Below, piece after piece: positions 1 through 8,079 of a DNA stretch of 32,795 nt. Location of the stretch: the NCBI GenBank assembly GCA_004524435.1, contig SDNO01000006.1, positions 1 through 32,795 of the forward strand, given 5' to 3'. Both the position numbers and the translations under genes were made by a program. The notes below the pieces were generated by a model that saw only the letters and a list, made by a program, of their open reading frames with translations, was not told the origin of the DNA and did not search any database. The DNA is from Candidatus Thorarchaeota archaeon. GTDB taxonomy: Archaea; Asgardarchaeota; Thorarchaeia; Thorarchaeales; Thorarchaeaceae. Position 1 is the stretch's first letter. Each line of letters begins with the position of its first letter.

Positions 1-432
1 GGGTTCTGCGGCAGAGGCATGGCAGAACGAGCCCGAGGACTTGGCGCAAACGTCATCGTGACAGAAGTGGATCCGGTACGCGGACTCCAGGCACGGATGG
101 ATGGATTCCAGGTCATGAAGATGGATGATGCAGCTCCCAAGGGAGACCTCTTCCTGACAGCCACTGGGATGAGAGACGTGATTGTGGGGCGCCATATGAA
201 GATGATGAAGGATGGCGCAATCATGGGAAATGCGGGTCATTATAATGTGGAGATTAACGAGCCTGATTTGGACAAGATTGCCACAGGCAAGAAGAGAGTA
301 CGTCCCGCATTGGACCAGTACACGACCAGAGATGGGCGTAGGCTCTACCTGCTCGGAGAGGGCAGACTGGTGAATCTCGTCGCGGCGGAGGGACATCCTA
401 GCGAGAAGTTGGCATTCGTTGCCGCTTCCTAG
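1..432 (+). CDS. ahcY: S-adenosylhomocysteine hydrolase, C-terminal part (5' partial, frame broken at 3' end)
   Basis: This enzyme cleaves S-adenosylhomocysteine to adenosine and homocysteine with bound NAD, and so removes the product of methylation reactions. The reading frame is open from base 1, so the gene begins outside the window. The start of the visible part ([24 protein letters not shown]) is the NAD-binding Rossmann loop and the following beta strand of the family. Next come the conserved segments [22 protein letters not shown] and [19 protein letters not shown]. After that serine-glutamate pair the frame runs through eight unrelated residues to a TAG at 430-432. The rest of the domain continues in another frame from 437. 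The family assignment is secure. Whether the gene is functional is open. Confidence 0.9.
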   Translation, partial: GFCGRGMAERARGLGANVIVTEVDPVRGLQARMDGFQVMKMDDAAPKGDLFLTATGMRDVIVGRHMKMMKDGAIMGNAGHYNVEINEPDLDKIATGKKRVRPALDQYTTRDGRRLYLLGEGRLVNLVAAEGHPSEKLAFVAAS

Positions 433-436
433 AAAG
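398..436 (+). other. Hairpin-forming insertion that breaks the ahcY frame
   Basis: The 31 bases 406-436 lie between the conserved SE and VMDLSF codons and look like an addition to an otherwise intact gene. The segment folds as follows: CTAG 398-401 with CTAG 429-432, a three-base bulge CGA, GAAG 405-408 with CTTC 425-428, a TT/G internal loop, and GGCA 411-414 with TGCC 420-423 closing a TTCGT loop. An AAG triplet occurs at both ends of the extra sequence (406-408 and 434-436). Possible readings are a decayed gene, an assembly error, a removed RNA segment or ribosomal bypassing. The sequence alone does not decide. Confidence 0.6.
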
Positions 437-643
437 GTAATGGACCTGTCCTTCGCCGGCCAACTCAACGCAATGCTCTGGCTCACGAAACACGGTAAGC
501 ACCTTGAGCCAGCCGTCTATGAGTTCCCTGAGGAGCTCGATAAGAAGACTGCCCGAGATAAGCTTGAAACCATGGGCATCGAAATCGATGAGTGGACACC
601 CGAACAAGAGGCCTACGCCAAGGCCTACGCTGAAGGGACATAG
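419..643 (+). CDS. ahcY: S-adenosylhomocysteine hydrolase, C-terminal tail in shifted frame
   Basis: From the GTA codon at 437 this frame encodes [16 protein letters not shown] and then a tail ending in [18 protein letters not shown]. That is the normal C-terminus of the family, which includes the lysine- and tyrosine-bearing tail that reaches the NAD site of the neighbouring subunit. The usual family sequence joins HPSE directly to VMDLSF. Here the two halves are separated by 31 bases (406-436), which shift the frame. The TTG at 419 is only the nominal start of the open frame and has no convincing ribosome binding site. I read this as the detached end of the same gene and not as a separate protein. 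Confidence 0.75.
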   Translation: MPLPRKVMDLSFAGQLNAMLWLTKHGKHLEPAVYEFPEELDKKTARDKLETMGIEIDEWTPEQEAYAKAYAEGT

Positions 644-653
644 TAGACCGTTG

Positions 654-695
654 ATGGAGTGGACCTAGGATTCCACTCCATGTCCCTTTTCTTAC
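654..695 (+). terminator. Hairpin terminator after ahcY
   Basis: A perfect 10-bp inverted repeat, ATGGAGTGGA at 654-663 and TCCACTCCAT at 672-681, has an 8-base loop. It is followed by a pyrimidine-rich run with four consecutive T (GTCCCTTTTCTT). It lies 11 bases past the ahcY stop, which suits transcription termination of that gene. Confidence 0.6.
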
Positions 696-835
696 AGGGC
701 AACACCAAACAACTGTTCCACAACATGCGTCTATTTTTTCAAAATCGCGGTCTAGCATCGTTCAGGTGGTAGACACGTGAACAGTAGAACCAGACTACTT
801 GCATACGCTAGGTCTTAAGTAGCAGGGCGCGAATA

Positions 836-2407
836 ATGAGACTGGCGAACGAAATGTCCCGAAGATTCTCGTTCTTGGTCTTGTTCTCGTTACTTGTGTT
901 ACCTCTGGCTGGAGTGCCCCTCACAGGATGGAGCACTGTCTTACGTGATGGTCAACCAGAAACTCAGACTATCGCAGCAGATCCCGTCTTCCCCAGAGGC
1001 CCTACTGTCCATATGGTAAACAAGACAGCGGCAATGATCTACTGGAAGACGAATACTGAAACAGATGCCACCGTGAAGTATGGAAATGCTTCCGATAGCT
1101 TGGATTTAACCGTAGAGAACTCAACGCTCAGTACAGAGCACCGAATCTGGATTGATGGCCTAACTGCTGGTACTACCGTCTACTATCAGGCAGTCTCCGA
1201 TGTCATGAATAGCGAGGTGTATCATTTCAAGACCGAACCTGAAGATGGGACACCGTTCAAACTCGTCGCAATGGGTGACCCTCAACCAATACCAGGAATT
1301 GAACCAGAGCAGTCCGAGGTCTTCAAGGATATCATAACGATGGTGCAGAATGAGGAGCCTCATCTTATCATTATGCTAGGCGACTATGTACATGATCTGT
1401 CTGACACAGACGAGTCCTATAACGCTCGTGGCTGGGGGAACTACCTCAATGTTACTGATAGGGTGGGCCATTATGCCCCAATCTATGGAGTAATTGGAAA
1501 CCATGATACGATGTCGGGGGAGCATTACGCAGATGGGTTCCTTGACGCGTTCCAGCAATACGGAGGAGATTCCACATACTTCTCGTTCGACTATGCGGGC
1601 GTGCACTTCGCGCTTCTTGACAGTGAGATGCCCGAGTTCCAAGGGAGGATAAGTGGAGATCAGTACGATTGGTTGGTAAATGACCTAGAGAGCACAGATA
1701 AGAACATCAAATTCGTCATTGTTCATCAACCGATGTTTCCAGTCAGTGCTATAGGCAGCTCTTTGGACAGGAATGAAACAGAATGGAACCAACTCCAGAA
1801 CCTGTTTGAAGAAGAGAATGTCACCGTGTTTCTGGCGGGCCATGATCATGTCTTCCAAAGGGTAACGGCAAATGGAGTTGTCTACGTCACTTCAGCAGGA
1901 GCAGGGCCAAAACTCTATCATACCCAGTGGGGCGGTGACTTCAACCATTATACACGATGGAATCTTTCACCTGAGCATGTTGATTTAGAGGCCATCAATG
2001 TGGATGAAGAAGTGGCCGCCAGCTATGCGCTTCCGTATGAAGGCCACATTGAGATTGCTCTGCGAAGGCACTTCAATACATCAAATGGACAGCCCGATGA
2101 GTCCCCCTTGATTCTCTTTAGTGAAGTCCCACAGGAGAAACACTTCTCCTGGGACGGTGGTGAGAACAGCACCAATCTCGGGACATTTCCTGATAGCAAC
2201 GGACTTCATACCCTTGATGTCTACGCTCAGGGTTCAGACGGTGTATGGAATCACAAGTACTACGAGTTCACCACAGTTGGCGGTGAAGATACGGAAACAA
2301 CGCCACCTCCACAGGGTATTGATCCCCTCATCATTGCTGGTGTGATTGGAGTCGCGGCAGTAATAGTAGTCATCGTTGTGTATAGATGGAAACTAAGCAG
2401 TGCATGA
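836..2407 (+). CDS. Secreted, membrane-anchored metallophosphoesterase (purple acid phosphatase-like)
   Basis: This is a 523-residue phosphoesterase predicted to act outside the cell on phosphate esters, using two metal ions. A signal peptide or N-terminal anchor occupies roughly residues 8-33. A fibronectin/Ig-like domain (about 52-135) resembles the N-terminal domain of purple acid phosphatases, and the catalytic domain follows. The metal-binding motifs appear in the family order: GDPQ 147-150, GDYVHD 182-187, GNHD 221-224, VHQP 296-299 and GHDH 335-338. A hydrophobic segment near 495-517 with a short basic tail would anchor the C-terminus in the membrane. The start could also be the ATG at 854; both lack a clear ribosome binding site. 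The exact substrate cannot be told, and a nucleotidase role is possible. Confidence 0.88.
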   Translation: MRLANEMSRRFSFLVLFSLLVLPLAGVPLTGWSTVLRDGQPETQTIAADPVFPRGPTVHMVNKTAAMIYWKTNTETDATVKYGNASDSLDLTVENSTLSTEHRIWIDGLTAGTTVYYQAVSDVMNSEVYHFKTEPEDGTPFKLVAMGDPQPIPGIEPEQSEVFKDIITMVQNEEPHLIIMLGDYVHDLSDTDESYNARGWGNYLNVTDRVGHYAPIYGVIGNHDTMSGEHYADGFLDAFQQYGGDSTYFSFDYAGVHFALLDSEMPEFQGRISGDQYDWLVNDLESTDKNIKFVIVHQPMFPVSAIGSSLDRNETEWNQLQNLFEEENVTVFLAGHDHVFQRVTANGVVYVTSAGAGPKLYHTQWGGDFNHYTRWNLSPEHVDLEAINVDEEVAASYALPYEGHIEIALRRHFNTSNGQPDESPLILFSEVPQEKHFSWDGGENSTNLGTFPDSNGLHTLDVYAQGSDGVWNHKYYEFTTVGGEDTETTPPPQGIDPLIIAGVIGVAAVIVVIVVYRWKLSSA

Positions 2408-2410
2408 GAA

Positions 2411-2461
2411 AGGGGGGACATCCCCCTCCTCTCTGTTGCCGCTGATGACCTTATTCATCAG
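2411..2461. terminator. Pair of hairpins between convergent genes
   Basis: Two perfect inverted repeats sit between the converging ends of the phosphoesterase and VOC genes: AGGGGG/CCCCCT (2411-2416 and 2422-2427, loop 5) and CTGATGA/TCATCAG (2442-2448 and 2455-2461, loop 6). The second includes the stop codon of the VOC gene. They would fold in transcripts from either strand and probably limit read-through. No long T run follows, so termination is inferred. Confidence 0.45.
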
Positions 2462-2849
2462 TTCTTGGGCTGTATAATTCGTGGATATTGCCCTCTGGGT
2501 CGGCAAACATCGCAGTCCGTCGCATCCATGGTGTATCGTGTGGCGCCCGAATGGGAGTGGCTCCAGCTTGGATTATCTCCTCATAGGTCTCGTCGACAGC
2601 CTCAGAACTGGGCAGAGGAAATGCAAGCTCAAACGATTGACCCTCTCGTTCCCTCGTATACGACTCATGATTGCTGAGCCGGTGCATGGTGGAGCGAGCA
2701 CAGATAGCAAATCTGACGCCCTCGCTCTCGAACTCGACGTAATCGTCAGTAGTGTAGTCCTTTCCGAAGCCGAGGACCGACGAGTAGAAATCCGCTAGTC
2801 CTTTCACGTCATTAGCGAGTACAGTCACAAGTCCAATGCGGGTCTTCAT
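2451..2849 (-). CDS. VOC (glyoxalase/bleomycin resistance/dioxygenase) fold protein
   Basis: This 132-residue single-domain protein belongs to the vicinal oxygen chelate superfamily, whose members use a divalent metal to act on small molecules, or bind drugs. The two babababb halves can be seen: the first begins with LVTVLANDVKGLADFYSSVLGF and the second ends with the typical AMFADPEGNIHELYSP. The glutamate in IHELYSP is in the position of a usual metal ligand. The length is normal for a stand-alone member. It converges on the phosphoesterase gene and is transcribed alone. The substrate cannot be predicted; glyoxalase I activity proper is unlikely without the full ligand set. Confidence 0.85.
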   Translation of the reverse strand: MKTRIGLVTVLANDVKGLADFYSSVLGFGKDYTTDDYVEFESEGVRFAICARSTMHRLSNHESYTREREGQSFELAFPLPSSEAVDETYEEIIQAGATPIRAPHDTPWMRRTAMFADPEGNIHELYSPRTDE

Positions 2850-3348
2850 CCTTAGTCGCCTATGAATAACAGCCTAACGCGAGGATAAAACTGTGTTTCG
2901 ATGTGATTAAGACTCAGGGCATACTATCCATTATGGCTGGAAAACGGGAGGTGGGAGCCAGCAAGGCATCAATACATTGGGTGTGGTATTGGTGACATCG
3001 GTAGATTCGTCACCGCGACATCCCTGCGAGCAACCCACCACAGGAAGATATGTCATAACTTCTACTAAAGCGTTTTCACAGGAACATGAAGAGGCTCCTG
3101 AATAGAGGCAGCATGTAGATAGGTTGGGATGTCTCTGCCAAAGGCTCTTCAAGCACCTATTCCTCACTAGTCCCCCACTCCCCACCTCCGAAGTGGTTTC
3201 TATGATAGAAGCAGTAGGCGAAGGGTCAATCCAGCTGAAGGCTGAAAGACATCAAGAATACGAGTGTTTTCCCAGAAAGAACTCAATGTGCCGTAGAGCT
3301 CGGGCCCTATCGTGATAGGAGCAAATGTGTCACAATTCTTCTCCTTTA
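2850..3348. other. Intergenic region without a supported gene
   Basis: About 500 bases separate the VOC start from the end of the MFS gene. The open frames here have low-complexity, cysteine- and serine-rich translations with no family signature and no ribosome binding site. Local inverted repeats are present: GGTGAC/GTCACC near 2989-3018 and CCTAT/ATAGG near 3306-3319, the latter just downstream of the MFS stop on the minus strand. I see no tRNA, SRP RNA or RNase P signature. A non-coding RNA cannot be excluded. Confidence 0.5.
2884..2891 (-). promoter_or_regulatory. Possible TATA box for the VOC gene
   Basis: On the minus strand GTTTTATC lies about 38 bases before the ATG at 2849, which would place the transcript start about 12 bases ahead of the gene. 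Only position and composition support it. Confidence 0.3.
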
Positions 3349-4935
3349 TTACTCAAATTTCGCCCCTTTCTTACGCCGCTCTTCCCGCCTCTGACGGATA
3401 GGTATTTGGAATGTCTGCCTGAGACCGTCCACTGTTGATAACGTCTTCACACCCCGACGGGTTTCCTCAAGGATTGCGTCCAACACAATACGTTCGTTGA
3501 CCTCGCCTGTCTCCTTCACAAGCGCGAGGCGGTGAAGAGCATAGATGCCAACGATGACTGAAATCACAAAGACGAAGTCTAACCCACCCAAGTGAAAGGT
3601 GAAGAACTGCAGGATGCCTTCGGGTGCACTCCAGATCACCGTGAAGGATAGTTGCCGTGAAGAGAAGAAGTCTGCCAGCAGCCCTCCAATAAATGGAGCA
3701 ACGGCTCCTGCGACTGCAATCACAATCCCCCGCGCGGCCAGATATGATGTGGCTTCCCCTCGAGGGGCCAGCTTGAGGCCTATGTTGCCCGACGTCAGGA
3801 CTACACCAGCCGAAGAGATCCCTGTCAAGGCGTGAATAATGAGGAGGAGTGGAATTGTGAAGAGATGATAACTTGGAAGGGTTGTGAATGTCCATAGGAG
3901 AACGCCGACCATGTACATAGGGACAGTGACTTGGAGGACTGACTTGTTGCTGTATCTGTCGGAGAGCCTCCCCCAGAGTCTGAAGAAGATGATGCTGGCG
4001 ACTTGAGTGAGGACGGTAAAGATGATAGCAGAAGGAACATTCAGACCAAGTTGAGACAGCAGATAGACAGAGAAGAAAGGGGCAGCCAAGGCTGTCGAGA
4101 GAGTCCAGACAAACGAAAAGCGCATCAGATTCCCGAAATTCTCGTCATGGAACGGCTGAGTAACCATTACTCGAAAGGTACGCTTGGAATCAGGGGTAGA
4201 CATCTTTGGTTCCGGAATCTTATAGACGTAGTAGACACCAATGACTCCGCTCAGAATGGCTACCAGAAAGAGCATGGAGTAGCCAATCAATGGAGCGGAG
4301 GAATTCTGGAGAGCCCAGAGGTCTACGAACACTCCAGCCAGAAGTGAAACCGGTACACCAACTGCTGTAGACAATGAGAGCCTTTTCGAAAAATAGGAAC
4401 CGAGGCGGTCTTGTGGAACAAGATCTCTGAGCCAAGAGTTCCAACCGGGTGAACCGATGGCAACAAACGTGGCCTGTAAGAATACAGCGAGCACAAGAAG
4501 AAGAAGGCCAGCAGCCGACTCTGCAATGAATGGAATTAGCGCCATAAGCAGGAGAGCAAGACGGTTGAGACAGGTCGTTATCAGATTGATCTTCTTTCTC
4601 TCGTGATACTTCTCTACAAGGAAGATGGAGGGTACTTGAAGTAGTTGCGCGAGAGATGGGATAGCAGCAAGGATACCAATCACTATGTTGGATGCTCCGA
4701 GCAGAAGAGCAAAAGAAACCAGAAGGACGCCCTCTGTAAGAGTAAGACGAATCTGGGTAAAGAAACCGTGTTTGAGGAGATCATCAAGTGCCTCCTCTCG
4801 CTCCTCCATTGTCAGCGAATCACGGGGCTTCAAGTCCAATCTGTTACTGCCTCCACACTTGACATGCTGGGCACTGTCTGCAGAAAAAGATGACGTGTCA
4901 TTAAATCGATGCAGGGAGCTCAGTTGATGCGCCAT
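3349..4935 (-). CDS. Major facilitator superfamily transporter
   Basis: This 528-residue integral membrane protein has about twelve hydrophobic segments in two halves, the layout of MFS secondary transporters. The loop between TM2 and TM3 (VEKYHERKKI) and the one between TM8 and TM9 (LWGRLSDRYSNKSVL) match the basic G-x-x-x-D-R-x-x-R/K type motif of the superfamily. A polar stretch of about 50 residues precedes TM1, so the ATG at 4809 (MEEREEALDDLL) is an alternative start. The C-terminus is a basic tail (RQRREERRKKGAKFE). It is divergent from the small gene at 4994 across only 58 bases. Cargo cannot be inferred; drug, sugar or peptide export are all possible. Confidence 0.88.
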   Translation of the reverse strand: MAHQLSSLHRFNDTSSFSADSAQHVKCGGSNRLDLKPRDSLTMEEREEALDDLLKHGFFTQIRLTLTEGVLLVSFALLLGASNIVIGILAAIPSLAQLLQVPSIFLVEKYHERKKINLITTCLNRLALLLMALIPFIAESAAGLLLLVLAVFLQATFVAIGSPGWNSWLRDLVPQDRLGSYFSKRLSLSTAVGVPVSLLAGVFVDLWALQNSSAPLIGYSMLFLVAILSGVIGVYYVYKIPEPKMSTPDSKRTFRVMVTQPFHDENFGNLMRFSFVWTLSTALAAPFFSVYLLSQLGLNVPSAIIFTVLTQVASIIFFRLWGRLSDRYSNKSVLQVTVPMYMVGVLLWTFTTLPSYHLFTIPLLLIIHALTGISSAGVVLTSGNIGLKLAPRGEATSYLAARGIVIAVAGAVAPFIGGLLADFFSSRQLSFTVIWSAPEGILQFFTFHLGGLDFVFVISVIVGIYALHRLALVKETGEVNERIVLDAILEETRRGVKTLSTVDGLRQTFQIPIRQRREERRKKGAKFE

Positions 4936-4993
4936 AAGACAAGCCTTAAGAAAATCTCCTGAAGAGATGCCAAGTCAGAAAGAGTGAGTTCGG

Positions 4994-5272
4994 TTGTCGT
5001 ACTGCGTCATGGTCAAAGGCCCTTGTAGAGGAAAGAGATGCGATTTCTGGGCGAGGATCAAACTGAAGAAGAGGTCTATTGATACCCTAGCAGAGGACCT
5101 AGGAGAGAAGATTCAGACCTGTGACTCAGACAAAGGCAGACGGCTAGAGGAAGCGTTCAAGGCGTATTGGTCCCAGATTGGAATTCGAGATATGAAAAGA
5201 CTCTCCCAAGAAGAACCAGATCTCTACTCCAAAATCAGAGAAGTCGAAGATACAGTCGCATCAAGTAACTGA
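4994..5272 (+). CDS. Small conserved-looking protein with a CRGKRCDFWAR motif, function unknown
   Basis: This soluble protein of 87-92 residues is not assigned to a family. Near the N-terminus it has G-P-C-R-G-K-R-C-D-F-W, two cysteines five apart set between basic residues and an aromatic pair, followed by a helical, charged body (KKRSIDTLAEDLGEKI, LEEAFKAYWSQIG). The composition and codon pattern look protein-coding, and it fills the only gap between two well-defined genes. The start is TTG at 4994, or ATG at 5009. Neither has a strong ribosome binding site, although a purine-rich AGAGTGAG precedes the TTG. Metal or nucleic-acid binding is conceivable but not shown. Confidence 0.6.
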   Translation: MSYCVMVKGPCRGKRCDFWARIKLKKRSIDTLAEDLGEKIQTCDSDKGRRLEEAFKAYWSQIGIRDMKRLSQEEPDLYSKIREVEDTVASSN

Positions 5273-5306
5273 TGACAACTCACCTCTATCACCTTAGGCG
5301 AGCAGT

Positions 5307-6959
5307 TCACTGGAACTCGGGAGGTACGGGCACCACATTGCCCCGATTCAATAACCACGAGGGGTCTAATGCCCGCTTGACCACCTGCATCTCTGATATG
5401 CCTTCATCGCCATAGAGGACCTTGAGGAATTGCCGTTTCAGTTTCCCGATACCATGCTCAGCTGCTACCGTCCCCCCGAGTTCCACAGCACGTCCTGCGA
5501 ACAACATGTAGTTCTCCATACCCTGTTCAACCTCTTCTGCGTTCCGGGGAATCATGTTCACATGGAGATGATTGTCGCCTATGTGACCGAAAATTACATA
5601 CTCCATTCCTTGTTCTTCAAGAGTGGTTCTGTAGAAGTCCAAGTACTCTCTGAGAGATTCATCAGGAACAGCCATATCAGTACCAATCTTGTGAATCTCT
5701 GGATACTGTTGCTTGCGTTGCGCAATCAGGCTGTTGATGGTTTCAGGAACGAAGTGGCGCACCGTCTTCATCTTTTCCAACTCGGTATAGTCAAGTCCCG
5801 CCCAGCTGGATTCCGAGGACGAATGGTATCTGTTCAACGCCTCCTCAAGACCAAGGACCTTCTCCTCCAGCTCTTCTTCACTATAGGAAAATTCGAAGAA
5901 CACGATGGCTTGGGTTTCGTCTGTCAGGGCAGGCACGGTCAAGCCAGCACTGCTCGCCTTTTCTCGAATCATCTTGAGCGCGTTGGGACCAAAGTACTCT
6001 ATGAAGTCCATCGGTACTGGGGTTTCAGGAGCCCTGATGTCGTAGACAAAACCAACAGCATCTTCCTCGCTGGGAAAGAATGCCATAACTGTCATAAGAT
6101 TCTCGGGGAGAGGGACTAATCCAAGCTCGACCATAGTAATGACACCAAGAATACCCTCACACCCCACAAAGAGATCAACCAAGTCCATCTCTCTTCTTGC
6201 ATAGAGGCCAGCTGCATTCTTGGTCTTGGGCATCTCATAGGTCGGCACGGGGACTTCCACGACTTCACCGTTCGATAGCTCAATCTCGAAGATGCCCCCT
6301 TCTGACAGTATCTCGCCCCGTCTTATGTCAAGAATATCACCATTGATTAATGCCACACGGATGCGTTTCACCCAGTCACGTGCGGCCCCATACCGAAACG
6401 TGCGGGCACCCGAAGCATTACACGCCACAATTCCTCCCAGCCACGCACTCATTTCCGTGGGATCGACTGGGAAGGTGTATTCGGAGGATTCGGACTTGAA
6501 CCGCTCATAAGCCGCCTTCTGCTCCTCAGTCCCTCTGTCCTTGAGGATATCAAGATCCTTCTTGGAAACAGCGTCGACGAGATCCTCCAGAAGAACTCCG
6601 GTTTCAGCGGCCACCGTGTACATGTCTTCATCCGGATAATAGTCCATGTAGAGCATCCGGTCTAGTTTTTCCAGATTGAGAGCCACTCCGCCTAGTGGAA
6701 CAGCGCCCCCTGTCAGACCCGTACGTCCGCCTTGTATTGTGACTTGTGTTTGGCCCTCAGTTGCATCACAAAGTATCGTCGATATTTCAGGCTCAGAAGA
6801 GGGAAACACGAGCCGATCTGTTTTCCCATTGAAGGAGTGGGACTCATCGTCCAAGTAAAGCGCATAAACATCAGTAATCTCAGACTGATCCTCGACCACC
6901 TTGGTATCAGAGAGATCTACACGTTGCACGGGCTGAGCCTTGATTCGGTTCGACGCCAA
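5307..6959 (-). CDS. FAD-linked 2-hydroxyacid oxidase/dehydrogenase (GlcD/D-lactate dehydrogenase family)
   Basis: This flavoenzyme of the PCMH/VAO family oxidises a 2-hydroxyacid such as D-lactate or glycolate to the 2-oxoacid. The FAD-binding domain carries the hallmark TIQGGRTGLTGGAVP loop in the N-terminal third and IVACNASGARTFRYGA further on. The C-terminal FAD-oxidase domain has the typical GHIGDNHLHVNM histidine motif and ends with the AAEHGIGKLKR ... ALDPSWLLNRGNVV signature. I chose the TTG at 6959 because GGTGAGG lies just upstream. The open frame extends to 7088, but that would overlap the divergent phosphoesterase start. The protein is about 550 residues, somewhat longer than typical GlcD. 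No iron-sulfur GlcF partner is adjacent, so the electron acceptor is unknown. Confidence 0.88.
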   Translation of the reverse strand: MASNRIKAQPVQRVDLSDTKVVEDQSEITDVYALYLDDESHSFNGKTDRLVFPSSEPEISTILCDATEGQTQVTIQGGRTGLTGGAVPLGGVALNLEKLDRMLYMDYYPDEDMYTVAAETGVLLEDLVDAVSKKDLDILKDRGTEEQKAAYERFKSESSEYTFPVDPTEMSAWLGGIVACNASGARTFRYGAARDWVKRIRVALINGDILDIRRGEILSEGGIFEIELSNGEVVEVPVPTYEMPKTKNAAGLYARREMDLVDLFVGCEGILGVITMVELGLVPLPENLMTVMAFFPSEEDAVGFVYDIRAPETPVPMDFIEYFGPNALKMIREKASSAGLTVPALTDETQAIVFFEFSYSEEELEEKVLGLEEALNRYHSSSESSWAGLDYTELEKMKTVRHFVPETINSLIAQRKQQYPEIHKIGTDMAVPDESLREYLDFYRTTLEEQGMEYVIFGHIGDNHLHVNMIPRNAEEVEQGMENYMLFAGRAVELGGTVAAEHGIGKLKRQFLKVLYGDEGISEMQVVKRALDPSWLLNRGNVVPVPPEFQ

Positions 6960-7062
6960 ATTCCTCACCCAAAAAGGTCTTGAGAGCAGGAAACTGAAAG
7001 GTGTTATCAAGTCTTGGGTAAGTCCGTGGACTGTGACCCACACAAGAGGGTGCTGGAGCAAG

Positions 7063-7962
7063 ATGAGAATAGCAGCAATCTCAGACATTCATGTGCGACC
7101 TGATGGTAGCGACGAACCTCTGGTTGCAGAGATTAGAGAACGCGTAGAGGAGATTGCTCCTGATATCTTTGTGATTGCTGGCGATATTAGTGACCACAGC
7201 AAGGTGCTATCGGAAACCCTCCGTTCATTGCATATCGAAGACATACCCTGTCTCTATGTCGCGGGCAATCACGATATCTGGTTTGAGGAGAAGGCGGGGC
7301 TGAGCTCTCTGAGGAAGTACTCTCATCTGGTCGGAGAGATCTGTAATAGGAATGGCTTCATACATCTGCCAGATCAGTCATATATTGATGGAAAGCTCGC
7401 GTTCGTGGGCAGTATAGGCTGGTCAGACTATACCTTCAGACGCCCTGAATTAGAGATTCCAGAGGAACGGTATGAAGAGAAGGAATACCAAGGTGCAGTC
7501 TGGTACGACGTGTTCAACATTGACTGGGAATTCACAGATAGAGAAGCCACGAACCTGTTCAACAGAAAACTCGTGTACGACCTCAGTATTCTTCCTGATG
7601 AAGTGACCAGAGTCGTTTACGTATCACATCACTTGCCCTTCAAAGAACTCACACTCTACAAGGACAGACTGCCATGGGACTTCTTTTCTGCATATATGGG
7701 CTCAACCAAGACAGGGGAGATTCTCCTGAGTGACGAAAGGGTCATCTTGTCTATCTCTGGTCACAGTCACGTCAGAAACAGGATAGAAAAGGAGCATCTG
7801 ACAGCAATCTCAGTCCCACTTGGCTATGGAAGGCCACAGGATAATGACTTCACCGGACTCGTCAGGCAAGCAGTGGCTGAAATCGTTATTGATAATCGAG
7901 ATGTGCGGATTCCAGACTTCGTGGAAGGAGATATCTGTCGCGGGCTGCCCTACGTTCGTTGA
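7063..7962 (+). CDS. Cytosolic metallophosphoesterase (calcineurin-like)
   Basis: This 299-residue protein has the complete dimetal phosphoesterase motif series: SDIH at 7-10, GDISDH at 40-45, GNHD at 68-71, SHHLPF in the middle and SGHSH near the C-terminus. There is no signal peptide or membrane segment, so it acts in the cytoplasm. The ATG at 7063 is preferred over the longer open frame because MRIAAISDIH is the normal N-terminus of the fold and GGAG sits seven bases before it. It is divergent from the FAD oxidase across about 100 bases. The substrate is unknown; small phosphomono- or diesters are likely. Confidence 0.87.
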   Translation: MRIAAISDIHVRPDGSDEPLVAEIRERVEEIAPDIFVIAGDISDHSKVLSETLRSLHIEDIPCLYVAGNHDIWFEEKAGLSSLRKYSHLVGEICNRNGFIHLPDQSYIDGKLAFVGSIGWSDYTFRRPELEIPEERYEEKEYQGAVWYDVFNIDWEFTDREATNLFNRKLVYDLSILPDEVTRVVYVSHHLPFKELTLYKDRLPWDFFSAYMGSTKTGEILLSDERVILSISGHSHVRNRIEKEHLTAISVPLGYGRPQDNDFTGLVRQAVAEIVIDNRDVRIPDFVEGDICRGLPYVR

Positions 7963-8079
7963 CAAAAGGGTTCGATGCTGCTCTCGAATCTGATACACCA
8001 GATATTAATGTGGAAATTTCCTTCTTGGAAGGCAGACGACAGGCATGTCTATGCAATGGATTTTCAGAGGTCATAGTGA

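Noticed and set aside
404-437. Archaeal bulge-helix-bulge intron in ahcY
   Set aside because: I tested the possible junctions that restore the frame. None gives the required four-pair central helix between the intron start and the second exon with three-base bulges on opposite strands.
2931-3315. Open frames on both strands between the VOC and MFS genes
   Set aside because: Translations are cysteine/serine-rich without domain character, there are no ribosome binding sites, and the two overlap each other.
5430-6119. 229-codon plus-strand open frame inside the FAD oxidase gene
   Set aside because: It is antisense to conserved FAD-oxidase motifs, and its translation has no domain features.
7963-8079. 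tRNA-like GGTTCGA near 7966
   Set aside because: No cloverleaf, acceptor stem or anticodon arm can be built around it. It is an isolated match.
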